From assembly GCF_039534085.1 (NCBI RefSeq), contig NZ_BAAAUT010000041.1:8199-72198 (forward strand): 64,000 nt of DNA, written 5' to 3'. Shown one piece after another: positions 58,276-64,000 of this stretch. The position numbers were made by a program, and so were the translations under genes. The first letter of the stretch is position 1. Each line of letters opens with the position of its first letter. This stretch comes from Planomonospora_B alba (GTDB lineage: Bacteria; Actinomycetota; Actinomycetes; Streptosporangiales; Streptosporangiaceae). The notes beneath the pieces were generated by a model. That model did not search any database, was not told the DNA's origin, and saw nothing but the letters and a program-made list of their open reading frames with translations.

Positions 58276-58398
58276 CGCGCCGGGGCCGGCGCGGCCGCCC
58301 GCTTCGCTGACGGCGGACGGATAACCGGGTGAGCCCGGCGGCGTTCGCATGGCACCATCGCGGGGAAACATCTGAGGCGTTCAGGCGTTGTCATAGAT

Positions 58399-59877
58399 GT
58401 GCACGACACGTGGCACGCACGAACCCGGACATCCGAATGGAGCAACGACATAGACACTCGTGAGTCGCTGGACTTTGACCAGTTCGACGACCTGCCCGAG
58501 ATCGGCGAGATGGAGCTGGCCGAGCGCCAGGCCCTGCGCCGGGTGGCGGGGCTCTCCACCGAGCTCGAGGACGTCACCGAGGTCGAATACCGTCAGCTGC
58601 GACTCGAGAGGGTCGTCCTGGTGGGCGTCTGGACCTCGGGGACGGCGACCGACGCCGAGAACTCCCTCCTGGAGCTCAAGCTCCTGGCCGAGACGGCGGG
58701 CTCGCAGGTGCTGGAAGGTCTGATCCAGCGCCGTCAGAAGCCCGACACGGCGACCTACATCGGTTCGGGCAAGGCCCAGGAGCTGGCCGACATCGTCGCG
58801 GCCACCGGCGCCGACACCGTGATCTGCGACGGTGAGCTGAGCCCCGGCCAGCTGCGCCAGCTGGAGGAGGTCGTCAAGGTCAAGGTCATCGACCGGACCA
58901 TGCTGATCCTCGACATCTTCGCCCAGCACGCCAAGAGCAGGGAGGGCAAGGCCCAGGTCGAGCTCGCCCAGCTCAACTACCTGCTGCCGCGGCTGCGGGG
59001 CTGGGGTGGCAACCTGTCCCGCCAGGTCGGCGGACGGGCCGCGGGCGGCGTCGGCATCGGCGGCCGCGGTCCCGGTGAGACCAAGATCGAGCTGGACCGC
59101 CGCCGCATCCGCGAGCGGATGGCCAAGCTCCGCCGTCAGATCGGCGGCATGACCACCGCGCGCGAGACCATGCGCGCCCGGCGCCAGCAGCGCGAGATCC
59201 CGGCCGTGGCCATCGCCGGCTACACCAACGCGGGCAAGTCCTCGCTGCTGAACCGGCTGACCGGGGCGGGCGTCCTGGTGGAGGACGCCCTCTTCGCCAC
59301 CCTGGACCCGACCGTCCGCAAGGCGCACACGCCGGACGGGCGGCTGTTCACGCTGGCCGACACCGTCGGGTTCGTCCGGCACCTGCCGCACCAGCTGGTG
59401 GAGGCGTTCCGCTCCACGCTGGAGGAGGTCGCCGACGCCGACCTGATCCTGCACGTGGTCGACGGCTCGCACCCCGACCCGGCGGCGCAGATCGCCGCCG
59501 TGCGGGAGGTCCTCTCCGAGATCGAGGGCGCCCGCGACATCCCGGAGATCGTCGTCGTCAACAAGTCCGACGCCGCCGACCCCGTGGTGCTGGCCCAGCT
59601 GGCCGCGCAGGAGAAGCGGACCGTCGTCGTCTCGGCGCGCACCGGCGCCGGCGTCGACGAGCTGATGGCCGTGATCGAGCGCGAACTGCCGCGCTTCGAC
59701 CAGGAGGTCCGCATGCTCGTGCCGTACCAGCGGGGCGACCTGGTCTCGCGGGCCCACCAGGAGGGCGAGGTCATCGACGTCGAGCACACCGAGGAGGGCA
59801 CGATCCTGCACGCCAGGGTCCGGCGGTCCCTCTTCGCGGAGCTGGAGAGGACCGCCAAGCCGGTCGAGACCGTCTGA
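58399..59877 (+). CDS. hflX: HflX GTPase, ribosome-associated
   Basis: A 492-residue GTPase that splits stalled 70S ribosomes. The N-terminal ribosome-binding domain includes ATYIGSGKAQELADIV and GETKIELDRRRIRERM. The G domain has GYTNAGKSS (274-282), the switch GFVRHLPHQLVEAFRSTLEEV, NKSD and SARTGAG. The GTG at 58399 has no ribosome binding site, and no better in-frame start is visible in the first 40 codons; the acidic N-terminal tail is variable in the family. It is the last gene of the conserved miaA-dapF-hflX neighbourhood, separated here by about 16 kb of inserted genes. Confidence 0.92.
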   Translation: MHDTWHARTRTSEWSNDIDTRESLDFDQFDDLPEIGEMELAERQALRRVAGLSTELEDVTEVEYRQLRLERVVLVGVWTSGTATDAENSLLELKLLAETAGSQVLEGLIQRRQKPDTATYIGSGKAQELADIVAATGADTVICDGELSPGQLRQLEEVVKVKVIDRTMLILDIFAQHAKSREGKAQVELAQLNYLLPRLRGWGGNLSRQVGGRAAGGVGIGGRGPGETKIELDRRRIRERMAKLRRQIGGMTTARETMRARRQQREIPAVAIAGYTNAGKSSLLNRLTGAGVLVEDALFATLDPTVRKAHTPDGRLFTLADTVGFVRHLPHQLVEAFRSTLEEVADADLILHVVDGSHPDPAAQIAAVREVLSEIEGARDIPEIVVVNKSDAADPVVLAQLAAQEKRTVVVSARTGAGVDELMAVIERELPRFDQEVRMLVPYQRGDLVSRAHQEGEVIDVEHTEEGTILHARVRRSLFAELERTAKPVETV

Positions 59878-59903
59878 TCCGGCCTCCGGCCGCACCTTCC
59901 ACC

Positions 59904-59955
59904 CGGCCGCCGTGCCGGATGCCGCGCCCGTCGCAGGCATCCGGCACGGCGGCCG
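59904..59955 (+). terminator. Perfect 20-bp hairpin terminator of hflX, followed by CGCTTTT
   Basis: Arms 59904-59923 and 59936-59955 pair without mismatch over 20 bases around a 12-base loop, with a short T-run just after. This is the strongest terminator in the window. Confidence 0.85.
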
Positions 59956-60380
59956 CGCTTTTCCAAGCGTATAAACATCCGGCCTCGCCGCTCAACAAGA
60001 GCGGTTGCAATCCGGCGGTCGTGTGGGAGGAACTGGGCGCGGCAAAAAGCGGACAAAAACCCATAATAACGACAGTGGCCGGTCAAGGTCGGGGTTGCTA
60101 CCATGGGGCAAACCTGACGAGATGTTGGGGTGCGGGTCTGTTCGCCGCCTGGTGTTACGGGTGGGGAAGATGTGATCTGAGCTGCGGAAACACTGTCGCC
60201 GCCGACCGCGGTCGCCGGTCCGGCGGGCCGGTGGCGGTTTCGGCGAATCGGCGTTCTTCCCAATTAGCCTGTACAGCAGGCCGAACTGTGAAATGACGTA
60301 ACTGAACCGAACCCGCCGGATCATGACTCCGGCGGCACTGTCACCGCACATATGAGCGGATGAGAGCAGGAGACCCCCGA
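59956..60380. other. Non-coding region upstream of hutI, possible RNA or long leader
   Basis: About 425 bases between the hflX terminator and the leader ORF. Bases 60035-60075 contain A-rich runs unlike the rest of the window. CCGCCGGA and TCCGGCGG (60313-60320, 60328-60335) form an 8-bp hairpin close to the leader ORF. TACCAT at 60099-60104 could be a -10. I do not recognise a known riboswitch or small RNA, and no gene fits. Confidence 0.35.
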
Positions 60381-60506
60381 ATGTCATCCGGACCCGGAGC
60401 GGACCCGGCGGGCGCCAGGCCCGGTGCGGGGCGGGTTCCCGCGCCGTTCCGCACGGCGCCCCTCGCTCCGGTGCATTTCCCTGCGCACAAGGCGGTGATG
60501 CGATGA
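60381..60506 (+). CDS. 41-aa leader ORF coupled to hutI
   Basis: A short frame with a CAGGAG site and ATG at 60381. Its stop TGA overlaps the hutI ATG (ATGA at 60503-60506), the arrangement of translational coupling. The peptide is Pro/Ala-rich with two histidines (VHFPAHK) near the end. It could be an attenuation-type or coupling leader. No similarity is known to me, and it might simply be an open leader. Confidence 0.4.
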   Translation: MSSGPGADPAGARPGAGRVPAPFRTAPLAPVHFPAHKAVMR

Positions 60507-61711
60507 CGGTCCGCCTCCTGACCAACATCGGCCGGCTCTGGACCGGCAACGACGTCTGCAGCAACGCCGCGATCCTCGTGCACAACGACCGCATCGCCTG
60601 GGTCGGCCGCGCCGCCGACCTGCCGCAGAGCGTGCCCGGCGTGGTGGACGACATCGTCGACGTCGACCACGTCGAGAACCTGGGCGGCGCGCTCGTCACG
60701 CCCGGCCTGATCGACGCCCACACCCACCCGGTCTACGCCGGCAACCGGTACGCCGAGCTGGCCATGCGCTCCGGCGGCTCCACCCCGTCGGCGATCACCG
60801 CGGCCGGCGGCGGCATCGGCTCCACCGTCACGGTGACCCGCGGGACCGACCCGTGGACCCTGTGCAACGGCGTCCGCGAGCGCCTGCGCGACTGGCTGCT
60901 CGGCGGCACCACCACGGTCGAGGCCAAGACCGGCTACCACCTCACCCGGGACGGCGAGCTGGCCGACGTGCGGCTCCTGCGCGAGCTCGAGAAAGAGCCG
61001 ATGATGCCGCGCGTGCACGTCACCTTCCTCGCCGCGCACGTCGTCCCTCCGGAGTACTTCGGGCGGCAGCGCGACTACGTCGAGGCCGTGGGCGCCTGGT
61101 GCGCCGACGCCGCGGCGGCCGGGGCCGACAGCGTGGACGTCTACTGCGACGAGGGCCACTTCACCACCGAGGAGGCCCGCTGGGTGCTCGCCTCCGGCCG
61201 CAACGTCGGGCTGCTCCCGCGCATCCACGCCGGCGCCTACAGCCGCCGCGGCGCGGTCCAGCTCGCCGCCGAGCTCGGATGCGCCTCCGCCGACCTGCTC
61301 CACCACACCTCCGACGAGGACATCGCGATCCTGTCCCGCTACGGCGTGCCCGCCGTGCTCTGCCCCGGCACCGCGCTGCAGAACGGCAGCCTGCCGCCCG
61401 TCCGGCGCATGCTGGCCCAGGGGGTCACGGTGGCACTCGGCAGCGACCACAACCCCGGCCACTGCGGCATCACCTCGATGTCGCTGGTGGTCAGCCTCGC
61501 GGTGGCGGCCTTCGGGATGAGCGTCGGCGACGCCCTGCGCGCGGCCACCCTGGGCGGGGCCACCGTTCTCGGGGCCCCCGACCGCGGCGTCCTCGCCCCG
61601 GGCCGCCTGGCCGACATCGTCCAGTGGGACGCCGACCACGAGGGCGCCTTCGCCTGGGCCTTCGGACTCAAGCCCCGCCGCGTCTGGCGGGGCGGCACCC
61701 CCGTCCAGTAG
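60503..61711 (+). CDS. hutI: Imidazolonepropionase (histidine degradation)
   Basis: A 402-residue amidohydrolase. The metal site is in LIDAHTHPVYAGNRYAEL, and ITAAGGGIGSTVTVTR, TTTVEAKTGYHL, VHVTFLAAHVVPPEY, VDVYCDEGHFTTEEA and GSDHNPGHCGI are all typical of HutI. It opens the imidazolone ring to formiminoglutamate. No other hut genes are in the window, so the pathway must be completed elsewhere. Translation appears coupled to the 41-aa leader ORF. No ribosome site of its own is visible, in keeping with coupling. Confidence 0.9.
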   Translation: MTVRLLTNIGRLWTGNDVCSNAAILVHNDRIAWVGRAADLPQSVPGVVDDIVDVDHVENLGGALVTPGLIDAHTHPVYAGNRYAELAMRSGGSTPSAITAAGGGIGSTVTVTRGTDPWTLCNGVRERLRDWLLGGTTTVEAKTGYHLTRDGELADVRLLRELEKEPMMPRVHVTFLAAHVVPPEYFGRQRDYVEAVGAWCADAAAAGADSVDVYCDEGHFTTEEARWVLASGRNVGLLPRIHAGAYSRRGAVQLAAELGCASADLLHHTSDEDIAILSRYGVPAVLCPGTALQNGSLPPVRRMLAQGVTVALGSDHNPGHCGITSMSLVVSLAVAAFGMSVGDALRAATLGGATVLGAPDRGVLAPGRLADIVQWDADHEGAFAWAFGLKPRRVWRGGTPVQ

Positions 61712-61764
61712 CACTCCGGCCCGGGACGCCGGTGCCGCTCCCGATCATGCGATCTCCTGGGGGA

Positions 61765-61777
61765 TAACCTGCTGGGC
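61765..61777 (+). promoter_or_regulatory. -10 of the leaderless degV gene
   Basis: TAACCT (61765-61770) ends seven bases before ATG 61778, and there is no ribosome binding site. Confidence 0.45.
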
Positions 61778-62629
61778 ATGCCGTCACCGGTCGCCGTCGT
61801 CACCGACTCCACCGCGTACCTCCCGCAGGAGGAGACCGCCCGGCTGGGGATCACCGTGGTGCCGCTCCAGGTCGTCATCGGCGGGCGGGCCTTCGACGAC
61901 GCGGCGCGGGCGGACCGGGCCGAGCTGCACCGGGCGTTCCGGGAGCGGTCGCCGATCACCACCTCCAGGCCCGCGCCCCGGCGCTTCGCGGACGCCTACG
62001 CCGCGGCGGCGGCCGCGGGGGCGCGGGCCGTGGTCTCCATCCACATCTCCGGCGAGATGTCGGGCACCGTCGAGGCGGCCAGGGCGGCCGCGGGCGAGGC
62101 CCCGGTCCCGGTGGAGGTCGTCGACAGCGGATCCGTCGCCCTGGGGCTCGGCTTCCCGGTCCTCGCCGCGGCCGAGGCGGCCGCGCGGGGGGCGGACCGC
62201 GCGGCGGTGGCCGGCGCCGCGCGTCGCCGCATGGCGGCGACCCGCACGTTCTTCTACCTCGACACCCTGGACTACCTCCGTAGGGGAGGACGGATCGGCG
62301 CGGCGGCGAGCTGGCTGGGATCCGCCCTGATGATCAAGCCGCTGCTGCACATCGACGGCGGTGTGATCGCGCCCCTGGAGAAGGTCCGCACCTCGACCCG
62401 GGCCATCGCCCGCCTGGAGGACCTCGCGGTCCGGGCCGCGGGGGACGGCCCGGTCGAGGCGGCCGTCCAGCACATCTCCTCTCCGTCCCGCGCCGAGGCG
62501 CTCGCGGAGCGGCTCTCCCGGCGCCTCCCCGGTGCCGCCCGGGTGGCGGTGGTCGAGGTGGGCGCGGTGATCGGCGCCCACTCGGGACCGGGCATGCTCG
62601 GGGTGACGGTCTCACCCGCCGCCTCCTGA
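61778..62629 (+). CDS. degV: DegV-family fatty-acid-binding protein
   Basis: A 283-residue protein of the DegV family, which binds fatty acids for FakA/FakB-type kinases. The N-terminus VAVVTDSTAYLPQE and the loop ITTSRPAPRRFADAY are classical, as are VSIHISGEMSGTVEAA, VVDSGSVALGLGFPV, FFYLDTLDYLRRGGRIG and IKPLLHIDGGVIAPLEKVRT. The exact lipid and kinase partner cannot be told. It is leaderless. As I recall the M. tuberculosis map, degV, comEA and comEC genes also lie close together there (Rv2417c-Rv2413c region). Confidence 0.9.
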   Translation: MPSPVAVVTDSTAYLPQEETARLGITVVPLQVVIGGRAFDDAARADRAELHRAFRERSPITTSRPAPRRFADAYAAAAAAGARAVVSIHISGEMSGTVEAARAAAGEAPVPVEVVDSGSVALGLGFPVLAAAEAAARGADRAAVAGAARRRMAATRTFFYLDTLDYLRRGGRIGAAASWLGSALMIKPLLHIDGGVIAPLEKVRTSTRAIARLEDLAVRAAGDGPVEAAVQHISSPSRAEALAERLSRRLPGAARVAVVEVGAVIGAHSGPGMLGVTVSPAAS

Positions 62630-62803
62630 CCCGCGGGATCTCCGGCTCCGCGTGTGGGCGGGCCGCGGCGGGCGTCCCGGTCTCGCGCGTACGGCCCGCA
62701 GCGCGGGAGGCTCGTCCACAGGGAGCCGTCCCCGCGAGCGGGCCGTCCACAGAACGCGGTCCGGGCGGCGGGCGGACGGGGCCGGCGCCCTAGCGTTCCG
62801 GGC

Positions 62804-63763
62804 GTGCGTGCAGACGAGCTCACCGAGCGGTTCCGGGCGGAGTCGCGGCTGCGGACGCTGGGGACGTCCGGCGTCCCCGGCGCCTTCGGGTCCCCCGGGT
62901 CGCCCGGGACCGGGGTCTCGGAGACTCCCGGTGCCCCCGGGACCGGAGCCTCCAGGATCAACGGGATCTCCGGGGCCCCCGCGGACCCGGCACCCCCCAC
63001 CGGGGAGGCCCCCACAGGTCCCGCCGAGGGCCGGAGGGGCGCCGTGCCGGTCCCACCCTCCTTCGACGCCCTCCGCACGGCCGTCGCCGCCCGCGGCCCG
63101 GAGTTCGACCCCGGCCGCCCCGGGGTGCGCGTGCTGCTCCTGGCCGCCCTGGCGGCGGTCATCGCCGGAGGGGTCTACGCCTGGAGATCCCAGCCGGAGG
63201 CCGAGCCCCTCGCACCGCCCGCACCGGTCTCCGGTCCCTCCCTCACCGAGGCGGCCGCACCCGGTCCGCGGCCCTCGGCCGCCACCGGGGTCACTGAGGC
63301 CACCGGAGCGGCCGGAGCCGCCGGCGTCACCGTCCACGTCACCGGGAAGGTCCGCCGGCCGGGCGTCTTCACGCTGCCCGGCGGCTCCCGGGTCACCGAC
63401 GCGGTCCAGGCCGCCGGCGGGGTGCGCAAGGGGGCCTCCTCCGGTCCGCTGAACCTCGCCCGCAGGCTCGTCGACGGGGAGCAGATCGTCATCGGCGCTC
63501 CGCCCGGCGGGCCCGCCGGTGCCGGACCCGCCGGTGCCGCCGCACCCCCGGCCCCGGCCGATCCGGCCGCCACGCTCATCGACCTCAACACCGCCACTCC
63601 GGAGCAGCTGGAGCAGCTGCCGGGTGTCGGGGAGGTGCTCGCCCGCCGCATCACCGAATACCGCGACGGGCACGGCGGGTTCCGGAGCGTCGGGCAGCTC
63701 CGCGAGGTGAGCGGCATCGGCGAGAAGAAATACGCCGAGATGAAGGACAGGGTCCGCGTATGA
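62804..63763 (+). CDS. comEA: ComEA-family DNA-binding helix-hairpin-helix protein
   Basis: A 319-residue membrane protein. A variable Gly/Pro/Thr-rich cytoplasmic head (to about residue 100) precedes one membrane helix (VRVLLLAALAAVIAGGVYAW). A SLBB-type domain follows (VTVHVTGKVRRPGVFTLPGGSRVTDAVQAAGG), and the C-terminus is a double helix-hairpin-helix (DLNTATPEQLEQLPGVGEVLARRITEYRDGHGGFRSVGQLREVSGIGEKKYAEMKDRV). It binds double-stranded DNA during uptake. The GTG start is preceded by TAGCGT at seven bases (62791-62796), a leaderless arrangement. Confidence 0.9.
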   Translation: MRADELTERFRAESRLRTLGTSGVPGAFGSPGSPGTGVSETPGAPGTGASRINGISGAPADPAPPTGEAPTGPAEGRRGAVPVPPSFDALRTAVAARGPEFDPGRPGVRVLLLAALAAVIAGGVYAWRSQPEAEPLAPPAPVSGPSLTEAAAPGPRPSAATGVTEATGAAGAAGVTVHVTGKVRRPGVFTLPGGSRVTDAVQAAGGVRKGASSGPLNLARRLVDGEQIVIGAPPGGPAGAGPAGAAAPPAPADPAATLIDLNTATPEQLEQLPGVGEVLARRITEYRDGHGGFRSVGQLREVSGIGEKKYAEMKDRVRV

Positions 63764-64000
63764 CGGCGGAGCGCCGCCCCGGCTCCCGCCGGGCACCGCG
63801 GCCGGGTCCTCATGAGCGGTCGTCCGCGGGCACGGCGGGCCCCGCGCACTCCCTCCGGCTGGTCCTGCCGGCCCTCGTCTCCTGGGCGGTGGCTCTCGCC
63901 CTGCTGGGGCTCCCGCCTTGGGCCGGGGCGGCCGCAGGCGCCGCCGCGGGGGCGGGCGCGGGCGCGGGCGCGGTCGCGCTGCGGACCCGCCGCCGCGGGC
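63760..64000 (+). CDS. comEC: ComEC/Rec2 DNA-uptake channel (N-terminal fragment)
   Basis: The ATG overlaps the comEA stop (ATGA), a standard comEA-comEC junction. The 80 residues in the window start with a basic, Pro-rich tail and continue with the first membrane segments (SLRLVLPALVSWAVALALLGLPPWAGAAAGAAAG, then VALRTRRRG). The competence domain and beta-lactamase-like part lie beyond the right edge. ComEC carries single-stranded DNA across the membrane in naturally competent bacteria. Confidence 0.8.
   Translation, partial: MTAERRPGSRRAPRPGPHERSSAGTAGPAHSLRLVLPALVSWAVALALLGLPPWAGAAAGAAAGAGAGAGAVALRTRRRG

Noticed and set aside
59956..60380. Known riboswitch (ydaO, SAM, guanidine) before hutI
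   Set aside because: None of the core motifs I know for these classes is recognisable.

Overview
The window is chromosomal DNA from a very GC-rich actinomycete. Evidence includes almost exclusive G/C at third codon positions, frequent GTG and TTG starts, and actinobacterial families such as DprE1/DprE2, a CU044_5270-type protein beside an ECF sigma factor, SCO6745-type and YhgE/Pip proteins. The Rv2728c-miaA-dapF-hflX gene order is also typical of the phylum. The gene set looks like a Streptosporangiaceae-type organism, but that is inference. I see no rRNA, tRNA, CRISPR, phage or IS element.

Layout. (1) 1-8.7 kb: the end of dprE1 with dprE2, a nitronate-monooxygenase-like flavoprotein behind KstR-like boxes, a TetR/YdcZ divergon sharing two operators, an SMR pump, an EchA19-like enoyl-CoA hydratase, and a class F-type sortase next to a three-repeat surface protein. 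(2) 9.1-15.5 kb: a five-gene sterol side-chain operon-like cluster (acyl-CoA ligase, Rv3521-like DUF35 protein, Ltp4, Ltp3, FadD19). (3) 15.5-30 kb: mixed regulators, a class A beta-lactamase, an aldehyde dehydrogenase, an sdpRI pair, an MFS exporter, a LacI-controlled orphan sugar-binding lipoprotein, a pseudokinase fragment, LysE, and a LysR/cysteine dioxygenase divergon. (4) 30-38 kb: a TetR-YhgE-ABC ATPase operon, an M20 dipeptidase and a class III aminotransferase. (5) 38-46 kb: a conserved housekeeping block (Rv2728c-like, RNase Z, Ogt, MiaA, DapF) followed by large uncharacterised proteins. (6) 46-58 kb: a cupin, a secreted HNH nuclease, two PepSY proteins, a sigma-factor pair, and a glycolate-to-malate module (aceB, glcD, glcE-like, glcF, iclR). 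(7) 58-64 kb: hflX, a long structured non-coding stretch, a 41-aa leader ORF coupled to hutI, degV, comEA and the start of comEC.

How the genes work together. The strongest system is the sterol module. FadD19, Ltp3 and Ltp4 are the proteins reported in Rhodococcus to be needed for C-24-branched (plant) sterol side chains. Here they sit with an EchA19-like hydratase and promoters carrying KstR-type and KstR2-like palindromes. A second coherent module oxidises glycolate to glyoxylate (GlcDEF) and condenses it with acetyl-CoA (AceB), with a paired IclR-type operator at the aceB start.

Regulation is unusually readable. At least fourteen genes show a TANNNT-like -10 element 6-8 bases before the start codon with no ribosome binding site, which is the signature of leaderless mRNAs. 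One such case lets rnz and ogt start head to head with a single base between their start codons.
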